This document shows positions 23,806 to 31,448 of a DNA stretch of 64,000 nt, piece after piece. The DNA is taken from the NCBI RefSeq assembly GCF_002243515.1, contig NZ_CP022657.1, forward strand, positions 464,001 through 528,000, written 5' to 3'. The position numbers were made by a program, and so were the translations under genes. The notes under the pieces are model-generated. The model ran no database searches and had not been told where the DNA came from. It saw nothing but the letters and a program-made list of their open reading frames with translations. The number at the start of each line of letters is the position of its first letter. Positions within the stretch are counted from its first letter, which is position 1. This DNA is from Tumebacillus algifaecis. Lineage in GTDB: Bacteria > Bacillota > Bacilli > Tumebacillales > Tumebacillaceae.

Positions 23806-24961
23806 AATCTGTGTGGTGACTGGCACTCGTGCTGAGTACGGCCTGTTGTATTGGCTAATGAAAGAGATTGAGCATGACCCCGACTTGCAGTTGCAGATCA
23901 TCGTCAGCGGCATGCATCTGTCACCAGAGTTCGGCCTGACCTACAAAGGGATCGAGGCGGACGGGTTCACCATCGATGAAAAAGTGGAGATGCTACTGTC
24001 CAGCGACACCCCGGTCGGCATCGCCAAGTCGATCGGCTTGGCGACGATCGGGTTTGCTGATGCGCTCGACCGCCTGCGACCCGACATCCTCGTCGTGCTG
24101 GGAGACCGCTTTGAAATCCTCGCGGCGGTGCAGGCGGCGCTGGTCGCCCGGATTCCGGTCGCACATCTGCACGGCGGTGAAGCGACGGAAGGGCTGATCG
24201 ACGAAGGCATTCGCCATGCGGTGACCAAAATGGCACACCTGCATTTTACGGCGGCCGAACCGTACCGCCAGCGCGTGATCCAACTGGGTGAAGCGCCGGA
24301 GCGCGTGTTCAACTTCGGCGCGCCGGGCGTGGACAACATCGTGCGCCTGCCGCTGTTGTCGCGTGATGCCTTCCAAGATTCGATCGGTTTTGAGCTGGGC
24401 TTGGTGAACTTTTTGGTGACTTACCATCCGGTCACACTGCGCCAAGGCGGAGCGGAGGCGGCAATGACCGAGTTGCTCACCGCGCTCGACCGTTTTCCGG
24501 AAGCGAAGATCCTGTTCACCAAGCCCAACTCGGATACCGATGGCCGCATCATCGGCCAACTGATCGACGAGTATGCGGCAAAGCGGGGAGACCGAGTGTT
24601 CGTCACGACATCGCTTGGGCAATTGCGCTACCTGAGCGCGATCCAACACTGCGATGCGGTGATTGGCAACTCGTCGAGTGGGCTGATCGAAGTGCCGGTG
24701 TTTCAAAAGCCGACGATCAACATCGGCGAACGCCAGCGCGGGCGGTTGAAGCCGGACTCGGTGATCGACTGCGACGAATCGGCTGAGGCGATTGAAGCGG
24801 CGGTCGGCACCGCCTTGTCGCCGCAGTTTCAAGACCATCTGCGTACGGTAGAGTCGCCGTTTGGCACCGGGCAGGCTTCCCAGCAGATCAAAGAGCAATT
24901 GAAGCGGGCCGATCTGGACGGCATTTTGATGAAAAAGTTTTACGAGGTGACGCCGAGATGA
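23792..24961 (+). CDS. legG: LegG/NeuC-like hydrolysing 2-epimerase
   Basis: The 389-residue protein is a UDP-GlcNAc 2-epimerase family member: KRKICVVTGTRAEYGLLYWL at the start, PDILVVLGDRFEILAA, the HLHGGE motif and GNSSSGLIEVP near the nucleotide site. NeuC/LegG enzymes release the nucleotide and invert C2, giving the free mannose-configured sugar for the NeuB-type synthase. In the legionaminic pathway the substrate is the 2,4-diamido-trideoxy nucleotide sugar. AGGACG before ATG 23792 is weak, but the start is coupled to legC. Confidence 0.92.
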   Translation: MTKRKICVVTGTRAEYGLLYWLMKEIEHDPDLQLQIIVSGMHLSPEFGLTYKGIEADGFTIDEKVEMLLSSDTPVGIAKSIGLATIGFADALDRLRPDILVVLGDRFEILAAVQAALVARIPVAHLHGGEATEGLIDEGIRHAVTKMAHLHFTAAEPYRQRVIQLGEAPERVFNFGAPGVDNIVRLPLLSRDAFQDSIGFELGLVNFLVTYHPVTLRQGGAEAAMTELLTALDRFPEAKILFTKPNSDTDGRIIGQLIDEYAAKRGDRVFVTTSLGQLRYLSAIQHCDAVIGNSSSGLIEVPVFQKPTINIGERQRGRLKPDSVIDCDESAEAIEAAVGTALSPQFQDHLRTVESPFGTGQASQQIKEQLKRADLDGILMKKFYEVTPR

Positions 24962-25842
24962 AGATCTTGTTTATGGGCTGTGTGGAATTTAGTGCGCGCA
25001 CGCTCGGGCATCTGCTCACACTGCCCGATGTGGAAGTGGTCGGCGTGGTCACGAAAAGCGAATCGAAGATCAACGCCGATTTCCATTCCTTGCAACCGAT
25101 CGCAGAAGCGGCGGGCATCCCGTGCTTTCTGGCAGAAGGCAATCAACAGGCGGAGATCGCGGCGTGGGCGGCGGAGCGGTCGCCCGATGTGGTGTATTGC
25201 TTTGGCTGGTCGTATCTGCTGAAAGAGGAATTGCTGACCTTACCGCCGCTGGGGGTCGTCGGGTATCATCCGGCCGCGCTCCCGCAAAACCGGGGCCGCC
25301 ATCCGATCATCTGGGCCTTGGCGCTCGGGCTGTCCGAAACGGCTTCGACCTTTTTCTTCATGGATCGATGGGCCGATTCGGGTGATCTGTTGTCGCAGGT
25401 TTACTTGCCGATCTTGCCGGAAGATGATGCCGGGTCGCTCTATCAGAAATTGGGCGATGTGGCGCTGGGCCAGATCTCGGTGTTCACCAAGCAACTGGCG
25501 TCCGGCGACTATCCGCGCATCCCGCAGGACCACAGCGGCGCCAACACTTGGCGCAAGCGGGGACGTCGCGACGGCGAGATCGATTGGCGGATGTCGGCCG
25601 AGCGGATTCACAATCTGATCCGCGCGTTGACCCGTCCGTATGTCGGTGCGCATTTCCTCTGGCAGGGGGAAGAAGTCAAAGTCTGGCGTTCCGAATTGTC
25701 GGCACTTGGGCAGGCCAATCTGGAGCCGGGCAAAGTGTTGCGGGCGGACGCGGATGGCGTGGTCATTCAATGCGGAGCGGGCGCGCTCAAATTGGTAAAG
25801 CATGAGCTGGCAACCTTACCGGAAGAAGGTACATATCTATGA
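24958..25842 (+). CDS. Sugar N-formyltransferase-like protein
   Basis: The 294-residue protein belongs to the methionyl-tRNA formyltransferase fold: KILFMGCVEFSARTLGHL at the start, a substrate loop YHPAALPQNRGRHPI with the catalytic His, and MDRWADSGDLL with the catalytic Asp. The Asn that usually precedes the His by two positions appears to be Gly (VGYH), as in a subgroup found in surface-sugar clusters. It is far from any fmt context. Its place between legG and the deacetylase suggests it formylates an amino group of the nonulosonic acid precursor with N10-formyl-tetrahydrofolate. The position formylated (C4, later C7) is inferred from the absence of a LegH acetyltransferase. Confidence 0.82.
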   Translation: MKILFMGCVEFSARTLGHLLTLPDVEVVGVVTKSESKINADFHSLQPIAEAAGIPCFLAEGNQQAEIAAWAAERSPDVVYCFGWSYLLKEELLTLPPLGVVGYHPAALPQNRGRHPIIWALALGLSETASTFFFMDRWADSGDLLSQVYLPILPEDDAGSLYQKLGDVALGQISVFTKQLASGDYPRIPQDHSGANTWRKRGRRDGEIDWRMSAERIHNLIRALTRPYVGAHFLWQGEEVKVWRSELSALGQANLEPGKVLRADADGVVIQCGAGALKLVKHELATLPEEGTYL

Positions 25843-26507
25843 AAAAAATTCTTGTCATCGCACCGCATCCGGACGATGAAACGCTAGGCTGCGGCGGTGC
25901 ACTGCTCAAACATCGGGCAAACGGCGATGAACTACACTGGCTGATCGTCACGGGTATCTCGACGGGTGCAGGCTTTTCTGAAGAGCGGGTCGCCTCGCGC
26001 AACGGGGAGATCCTCCAAGTCGGCAACATGTATGGATTTGAAAGCCTGCACAAGTTCAACTTTCCGACGGCGCAGCTCGACACGATGCCGATCGGCGACA
26101 TCGTCCAACGCATGGGCCGCGTGATGCATGTTGTGCAACCTGAAGTCGTGTACCTACCGTACCGCGGCGATGTGCACACCGATCACAAAATCGTGTTTGA
26201 CGCGGCGGTGTCGTGCACCAAATGGTTCCGCTATCCGTCGATCAAGCGGGTGCTGGCCTATGAGACATTGTCAGAAACAGAGTTCGGGATCAATCCGGAC
26301 AGCAATGGATTTCGACCGAACGTGTTTGTGGACATCAGCGAGCATCTGGAGCAGAAGCTTGAGATCATGCGCATCTTCGCAAGCGAGATGGGCGAGTTCC
26401 CCTTCCCGCGCAGCGAGCAGGCGATTCGCGCACTGGCGGCGCTTCGCGGCGCGGCGGCGGGCTGTGCGGCTGCCGAATCGTTTATGCTCTTGAAAGAGAG
26501 GGATTGA
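25839..26507 (+). CDS. PIG-L family (LmbE-like) deacetylase
   Basis: The 222-residue protein opens with KKILVIAPHPDDETLGCGGA, which holds the zinc-binding H-x-D-D. It has the second zinc ligand region in YRGDVHTDHKIVFDAA. PIG-L enzymes remove N-acetyl groups from sugars such as GlcNAc-PI, bacillithiol precursors or nucleotide-linked sugars. Here it is translationally coupled to the formyltransferase (ATGA overlap). A likely reading is that one enzyme exposes an amine which the other formylates. A role in bacillithiol synthesis (BshB) is the main alternative, but the operon argues against it. Confidence 0.85.
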   Translation: MKKILVIAPHPDDETLGCGGALLKHRANGDELHWLIVTGISTGAGFSEERVASRNGEILQVGNMYGFESLHKFNFPTAQLDTMPIGDIVQRMGRVMHVVQPEVVYLPYRGDVHTDHKIVFDAAVSCTKWFRYPSIKRVLAYETLSETEFGINPDSNGFRPNVFVDISEHLEQKLEIMRIFASEMGEFPFPRSEQAIRALAALRGAAAGCAAAESFMLLKERD

Positions 26508-26508
26508 A

Positions 26509-27576
26509 ATGAGCCAGACCTACATCATTGCCGAGGCGGGCGTCAACCACAACGGATCGCTGGAGCTCGCCAAAGAACTGATCGATCGAGCGGCCGAAGC
26601 GGGTGCGGACGCGGTCAAATTTCAAACCTTCAAAGCAGAAAAGCTTGTCGCCAAATCGGCCCCGAAAGCGGAGTACCAGACGAAAACTACGGGGGCAGAA
26701 GAGACGCAGTTTGAGATGATCAAGAAATTGGAGCTGGACGAAACTGCGCATCGGGAGCTGATCGAGCATTGTCAGCAGCGCGGGATTCAATTTTTGTCCA
26801 CTCCGTTCGATCTGGACAGCGTCGATCTCTTGGCGGGGACATTCGACCTGCCGCGCTTGAAAGTGCCGTCTGGTGAAATCACCAACGCACCACTGCTCCT
26901 GAAGATGGCGCGAACGGGCAAACCGTTGATCCTTTCGACGGGCATGAGCACGCTCGGTGAAGTGGAGATGGCGCTCGGCGTGCTGGCCTATGGCTATCTA
27001 GGCGGAGAGGCACCAGCGGTGGAAGCGTTCCAAGCGGCGTATGCATCACCTGCAGGGCAGGCCGTTTTGCGGGAAAACGTGACTTTGCTTCACTGCACCA
27101 CCGAGTATCCCACCCCCGCTTCTGATGTCAACTTGCGGGCGATGGATGTGCTCGGACAGGCGTTCGGTCTCCCGGTCGGTTACTCCGATCACACCGAAGG
27201 CATCGCTGTGCCGATCGGAGCGGTGGCGCGCGGGGCAGTCTTGATCGAAAAGCATTTTACGCTTGACCGCACACTGCCTGGGCCTGATCATCTGGCCTCG
27301 TTGGAGCCTGCCGAACTGAAAGCGATGGTCGAGGGCATCAGGCAGATCGAAGCGGCGCTGGGCGTGGCGCTGAAAGTGCCAGTGGCATCCGAGCTAAAAA
27401 ACAGGGCGGTGGCGCGAAAAAGCCTCGTCGCCGCTCGTCCGATCGCGCGAGGGGAACGGTTCACAGCAGAAAATGTGACGATCAAACGGCCCGGAACAGG
27501 CAAGTCACCGCTCTTGTTCTGGGACGTGCTGGGACAGCAGGCGGAGCGCGATTATGAGGAAGAAGACCTGATCTAA
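26509..27576 (+). CDS. legI: NeuB-type nonulosonic acid synthase (LegI-like)
   Basis: This 355-residue protein has the NeuB domain (TYIIAEAGVNHNGSLELAKE, AVKFQTFKAEKL, FDLPRLKVPSGEITN, GYSDHTEG) and, from about residue 285, the antifreeze-like SAF domain (RKSLVAARPIARGERFTAEN). It condenses the free diamido-trideoxy hexose with phosphoenolpyruvate to give the nine-carbon acid. PseI, NeuB and LegI share these motifs; LegI is chosen because a LegG-type epimerase, not PseG, is in the operon. It starts one base after the deacetylase stop. Confidence 0.92.
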   Translation: MSQTYIIAEAGVNHNGSLELAKELIDRAAEAGADAVKFQTFKAEKLVAKSAPKAEYQTKTTGAEETQFEMIKKLELDETAHRELIEHCQQRGIQFLSTPFDLDSVDLLAGTFDLPRLKVPSGEITNAPLLLKMARTGKPLILSTGMSTLGEVEMALGVLAYGYLGGEAPAVEAFQAAYASPAGQAVLRENVTLLHCTTEYPTPASDVNLRAMDVLGQAFGLPVGYSDHTEGIAVPIGAVARGAVLIEKHFTLDRTLPGPDHLASLEPAELKAMVEGIRQIEAALGVALKVPVASELKNRAVARKSLVAARPIARGERFTAENVTIKRPGTGKSPLLFWDVLGQQAERDYEEEDLI

Positions 27577-27598
27577 AGGAAGTAAGGGAGAGGAAGAG

Positions 27599-28660
27599 AT
27601 GAAAAACTGGAAACAGATACTGATACCTCCGACCGCTTCCATCTTGCGAGCGATCGAGACGATCGACCAAGGCGCTTTGCAGATCGCGCTCGTCGTGGAG
27701 GACGGGACGGGGCGACTGCTCGGCACGATCACCGACGGGGACGTGCGGCGTGGCATCTTGCGCGGGGTGGCACTCGATCGCTCGGTGGCGGAGATCATGA
27801 ATACAGACCCGATCACCGCCTCTTCGCAAGACACGCAGGAAAAGATTCTCGCGACGATGAAAATGCGCCGCCTGCAACAGATTCCGATCCTCGACGCCGA
27901 TGGGCTCGTCATCGGGGTGCAGGTGCTCACCGACCTTCTGCGCGCTGGGCAAAAGGACAACTGGGTCGTGCTGATGGCTGGGGGATTGGGCACGCGTCTC
28001 GCCCCGCTGACCAACGACACGCCGAAGCCGCTGCTCAAAGTCGGGTCGAAGCCACTGTTGGAAACGATCATGCAAAATTTTATCGAGTATGGGTTTCATA
28101 AATTTTATCTATCGGTCAATTACAAGGCGGAGATGATTCGCGATTATTTTGGCGATGGGTCGCGCTTTGGCGTGGAGATTCGTTATGTGCATGAGGACAA
28201 GCGGATGGGCACGGCGGGCGCGCTGTCCCTGTTGCCGGAGCGCCCTGAGCAGACGTTCTTCGTGATGAATGGCGATCTGCTGACCAAAGTCAATTTTCAG
28301 CAGTTGCTCGACTTCCATCACGAGCATGGGGCGCTGGGAACGATGTGTGTGCGGGAATATGATTTTCAAATTCCGTATGGCGTCGTCAAAACGGACAAGC
28401 ACCGCTTGATGGGGATCGTCGAAAAGCCGGTCGAGCATTTCTTCGTCAACGCGGGAATCTATGTGCTGGAGCCGGAATGCGTCGATCTGATTCCTCAGGA
28501 TGCGTTTTATGATATGCCGAGCCTGTTTGACCAATTGATCGCGCAAGAGAGCGAGACGAGCGTCTTCCCGATCCGCGAGTACTGGATGGACATCGGGCAG
28601 ATCGCCGACTATGAGCGGGCGAACGGGGAGTTCGCCGAGGTGTTCGATGATCGGGACTAA
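27599..28660 (+). CDS. ptmE: PtmE-like nucleotidyltransferase with CBS pair
   Basis: The 353-residue protein has two CBS motifs (about 8-120; GTITDGDVRRGILRG, then MKMRRLQQIPILDADGLVIG) followed by a sugar-1-phosphate nucleotidyltransferase domain with MAGGLGTRLAPLTNDTPKPL. The same order occurs in Campylobacter PtmE, which makes GDP-glucosamine for legionaminic acid. By analogy it supplies the GDP-activated sugar used by LegB. The CBS pair may sense adenosyl ligands. GGGAGAGGAAG before ATG 27599 is strong. The last 14 bases overlap legF in another frame. Confidence 0.88.
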   Translation: MKNWKQILIPPTASILRAIETIDQGALQIALVVEDGTGRLLGTITDGDVRRGILRGVALDRSVAEIMNTDPITASSQDTQEKILATMKMRRLQQIPILDADGLVIGVQVLTDLLRAGQKDNWVVLMAGGLGTRLAPLTNDTPKPLLKVGSKPLLETIMQNFIEYGFHKFYLSVNYKAEMIRDYFGDGSRFGVEIRYVHEDKRMGTAGALSLLPERPEQTFFVMNGDLLTKVNFQQLLDFHHEHGALGTMCVREYDFQIPYGVVKTDKHRLMGIVEKPVEHFFVNAGIYVLEPECVDLIPQDAFYDMPSLFDQLIAQESETSVFPIREYWMDIGQIADYERANGEFAEVFDDRD

Positions 28661-29339
28661 GCGGGTGCTGGCTGTGATTCCGGCGCGCGGCGGTTCAAAA
28701 GGTGTACCGCGCAAAAACATCCGCAATCTGGCCGGCAAACCGCTGTTGGCGTGGGCGGTCGAAGCGGGGCAGGCCTCGCAGTACATCGACCGCGTGATCC
28801 TGTCGTCGGAGGATGAGGAGATCATCGCCGTCGCGAAAGAGTGGGGCTGTGACGTGCCGTTCATCCGCCCGCAGGAACTGGCAACAGATGAAACGCCGGG
28901 GATCGACCCGATCTTGCATGCGCTGGAAGAGTTGCCAGGCTATGACTATGTCGTGCTGTTGCAACCGACCTCGCCACTGCGCACGACGGCCGATATTGAT
29001 AGCTGCATCGAACAGCTGGTGCGAGCCGATGCGCCGTGCTGTGTGACGGTGACGGAGCCTGCCAAAAGCCCGTATTGGATGTACACGTTGCAAGAGGATG
29101 GCCGAATGGAGCCGCTGATCCCAGGCGATACAGCCACCCGCCGCCAAGACTTACCCCCTGTGTTTGCATTAAACGGCGCGGTCTACATCGCCAAGACGGA
29201 GTGGCTCAAGGAGACGAAAAGTTTCCTCGCGGCAGGTGTTACGGCGCATGTGATGCCAAGCGAGCGGTCGTTCGATATCGACACTGAAATCGATCTGTTT
29301 CTGGCCGAAGCCCTCCTGAACCGAGAACGAGGAGCATGA
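28647..29339 (+). CDS. legF: CMP-nonulosonic acid cytidylyltransferase (LegF/NeuA-like)
   Basis: The 230-residue protein has the CMP-sialate synthetase signature ARGGSKGVPRKN near the N-terminus, LLQPTSPLRTTADID for CTP binding and SFDIDTEIDLFLAE near the C-terminus. It activates the finished nonulosonic acid with CTP, giving the donor used by Maf. It starts at ATG 28647 within ptmE. It is the last gene of the operon; an 18-bp palindrome and a bidirectional terminator follow. Confidence 0.93.
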   Translation: MIGTKRVLAVIPARGGSKGVPRKNIRNLAGKPLLAWAVEAGQASQYIDRVILSSEDEEIIAVAKEWGCDVPFIRPQELATDETPGIDPILHALEELPGYDYVVLLQPTSPLRTTADIDSCIEQLVRADAPCCVTVTEPAKSPYWMYTLQEDGRMEPLIPGDTATRRQDLPPVFALNGAVYIAKTEWLKETKSFLAAGVTAHVMPSERSFDIDTEIDLFLAEALLNRERGA

Positions 29340-29371
29340 TCGGAGCTGGCCGCTAGTTCAGGGACCTGTTG

Positions 29372-29389
29372 AACTGTTGATCAACAGTT
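29372..29389. repeat. Perfect 18-bp palindrome
   Basis: AACTGTTGATCAACAGTT reads the same on both strands. It lies between the legF stop and the terminator. It has no loop, so an operator-like dimer site is more likely than a terminator, although its position after the operon is odd for an operator. Confidence 0.6.
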
Positions 29390-29406
29390 GCTCGCTTGTC
29401 GCAACG

Positions 29407-29450
29407 AAAAAACCCGCTTCCCTTTTGACCAAAGGGCGGCGGGTTTTCTT
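29407..29450. terminator. Bidirectional terminator between convergent genes
   Basis: AAAACCCGC pairs with GCGGGTTTT, with CCCTTT/AAAGGG inside the loop, and T-runs on both strands. It serves the leg operon on the plus strand and the minus-strand gene ending at 29450. Confidence 0.85.
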
Positions 29451-29842
29451 TATAGGATTTGATTTATCGTCAGCAGGATCGAAATGATGATCGTCACCAG
29501 CGCGGCGAACAAGAACGTCGCATCGCGGCCCTTTTCGGCCAATTCGACCTTATCCTTCTCGTTCTTCTCAAGATCTTCTGCCACCATCTCTTTGTGGTCT
29601 TCCGGCGTTTTTCCTTTCGGAATGATCGCCGGGAGATTGTAGCGGCGGCGGAAGGAGAACAGGCGGGTGAAAATGACCACGCCGAAGATCAAAAGTATCA
29701 AACCGATTTGAAAAAGCGAATTCGATAATTGCTCGGCGTAGCTTGCGATCGTGTCAGGGCGGTGTCTCACCCACACGTAAATGGCGACCAGAGCGGTCGC
29801 GATCAAGCCGAAAATCAGCCCGCGTTTCAGTCCTTTTCCCAT
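29450..29842 (-). CDS. Small membrane protein, DUF3899-like
   Basis: The 130-residue protein has three hydrophobic segments: about 8-25 (LIFGLIATALVAIYVWV), about 42-60 (LFQIGLILLIFGVVIFTRLF) and about 108-127 (LFAALVTIIISILLTI). A charged loop rich in Glu and Lys joins the last two. The pattern around NSLFQIGLILLIFGVV resembles DUF3899 proteins of Firmicutes, whose function is unknown. GAGGTACC precedes the ATG on the minus strand. It lies downstream of, and on the same strand as, the acidic protein at 29873-30172. Confidence 0.7.
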   Translation of the reverse strand: MGKGLKRGLIFGLIATALVAIYVWVRHRPDTIASYAEQLSNSLFQIGLILLIFGVVIFTRLFSFRRRYNLPAIIPKGKTPEDHKEMVAEDLEKNEKDKVELAEKGRDATFLFAALVTIIISILLTINQIL

Positions 29843-29872
29843 AAGGTACCTCCTTCAATTTCGCTCCACGAC

Positions 29873-30172
29873 CTACAGGTCGTAGATACTTTCCACTTCG
29901 CTTGTGTCAAAGCGAACGGTCTTCACTTCGCCACCTTGGCGGAAGGAAATTTCGTAATGCTCATAGGTGCGCTCGATCAACGTGATGTCGGTCACATCAT
30001 AGTCGGTCATCAACAGCGCGACCAGATCGGTCTTCGCCTCCATCGCTTCTTCGTCGGCAACAATCATCTCGATCGCCGCCATCTGCGCCCACGACAGCAA
30101 CAGCAAATCGATATCGTCTATCGGTTCCTCCTCCAAAAGAGGGTCCAAATGTGAGTTGTTCGTGTCGGTCAT
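29873..30172 (-). CDS. Small acidic hypothetical protein
   Basis: The protein is 99 residues if started at the ATG at 30172, which has GGAAAGGAAG well placed upstream; an earlier ATG at 30193 has only a weak site. It is strongly acidic in the first 60 residues (LDPLLEEEPIDDIDLLLLSW, ADEEAMEAKTDLVAL). It ends in a small beta-rich part (YEHYEISFRQGGEVKTVRFD). No signal peptide or cofactor motif is visible. It is followed 30 bases later by the membrane protein gene, so the two probably share a transcript. Function unknown. Confidence 0.65.
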   Translation of the reverse strand: MTDTNNSHLDPLLEEEPIDDIDLLLLSWAQMAAIEMIVADEEAMEAKTDLVALLMTDYDVTDITLIERTYEHYEISFRQGGEVKTVRFDTSEVESIYDL

Positions 30173-30311
30173 CTCTGGCACTTCCTTTCCCATCCTGCAG
30201 TTCCAATCTTCACTATCTTACCACATTTTTGTTCCGGCTAGCCCTACCGTAAAGGAAAACGCACGTTCGAGTGAGAAGTGATAGAGGAGAGGACTTCGGG
30301 AAGGAGTTTGG

Positions 30312-31448
30312 ATGATGCGCGATGTGGTTCGGATCATACAGGCAGGAGATTTACACCTGGGCACACCGTTTTCCGGCAGTGGTTTTCCTGTGGAAAAAGC
30401 GCGCCAGAGGCGACGTGAACTGCTCGGTACCTTCCGCAGGCTGGTCGAAGCGGTAGTGGAGCAGAAAGCGGAGCTGTTGCTGCTCACAGGTGACCTGTTT
30501 GAAGCGGAGTGGGTGTCAGAAGCGGAAGTGGCAGAAGTTCGCCAACTGCTGGCTGGGCTCAACCGTCCGGTGTTGATCACGCCGGGCAATCATGACTGTT
30601 TGCAACCGGGCAGCCCCTATTCATTTGGCGAGTGGCCCGACAATGTGCATATTTTTGGCCCGCAGGTGGGCGCAGTAACGTTTGAACAATGGAACTTGAC
30701 CGTGCACGGCTATGGCTATGCGTCCCGTTGGTTGCGCGAGAATCCGTACCAAGAGTATCGGGTACCAGACGACGGTGGGTTGCATATCGTGATGGTTCAC
30801 GGTTCATTTGACGCGCCCGAAGGTACGCCCTATCTGCCGATCCGCGCTGAGGAGGTCAAAGCGATCGGGGCGGACTATGTGGCATTTGGCCACTATCATC
30901 AGGCCAGCGTGTTGCTCGATGAAGCGGGTTTGATGCAGGCGGCCTACGCCGGGTCGCTGGAGCCGCTCGGCTATGATGAGCCGGGGGAGCACGGGGCGTT
31001 TTTGCTGGAAGTGACCCACGGCGGCGCGCGCGTGGAATGGCTGGCCTTGGCGCAGCGCTCCTATCGGCAGGTGGAAGTTGATGTGTCGGGGGCCCTGTCG
31101 CTCTTTGACATCGTGGAAAAAGTGAATGAAGCGGTGCCACTTGAAGTCAGAGGGCGCGACCTGTTGGAAGTGACGCTGAGCGGAGCGCTCGAGCCCAGTT
31201 TGATGCTCGACCTCGAAGACTTGCGGGAGCGCATGCAGGATGTGGCCTATCATCTGCGTCTGGTCGATGATACGCATCCTGACATCGACGGCGACGCGTT
31301 TGCCGCCCATTCGGCACCGGGGCGCTTCGTCGCCAAACTGCGCGAACGGCTGGACGTGGAGACGGACGAAGCAAAACGCCGCGTGCTGGAGCGGGCGTTG
31401 CAAGTCGGGCTGCTCGCGTATGAACGAGGCAAGGTGGTGAACGCATGA
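30312..31448 (+). CDS. yhaO: Metallophosphoesterase, YhaO/SbcD-like nuclease
   Basis: The 378-residue protein has all motifs of a two-metal nuclease of the SbcD/Mre11 group: GDLHLGTPF, LTGDLFEAEW, TPGNHDC, MVHGSF and FGHYHQ. The C-terminal cap is typical of YhaO. With its partner it is expected to process DNA ends, as Mre11-Rad50 or SbcCD do, though YhaO/YhaN have been little studied. The start codon of yhaN overlaps its stop by four bases, which supports a complex. GAAGGAG lies before the first ATG (30312). Confidence 0.92.
   Translation: MMRDVVRIIQAGDLHLGTPFSGSGFPVEKARQRRRELLGTFRRLVEAVVEQKAELLLLTGDLFEAEWVSEAEVAEVRQLLAGLNRPVLITPGNHDCLQPGSPYSFGEWPDNVHIFGPQVGAVTFEQWNLTVHGYGYASRWLRENPYQEYRVPDDGGLHIVMVHGSFDAPEGTPYLPIRAEEVKAIGADYVAFGHYHQASVLLDEAGLMQAAYAGSLEPLGYDEPGEHGAFLLEVTHGGARVEWLALAQRSYRQVEVDVSGALSLFDIVEKVNEAVPLEVRGRDLLEVTLSGALEPSLMLDLEDLRERMQDVAYHLRLVDDTHPDIDGDAFAAHSAPGRFVAKLRERLDVETDEAKRRVLERALQVGLLAYERGKVVNA

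Noticed and set aside
24958-25842. Methionyl-tRNA formyltransferase (fmt)
   Set aside because: The operon is a nonulosonic acid cluster, and the substrate loop differs from Fmt, so a sugar formyltransferase is preferred.
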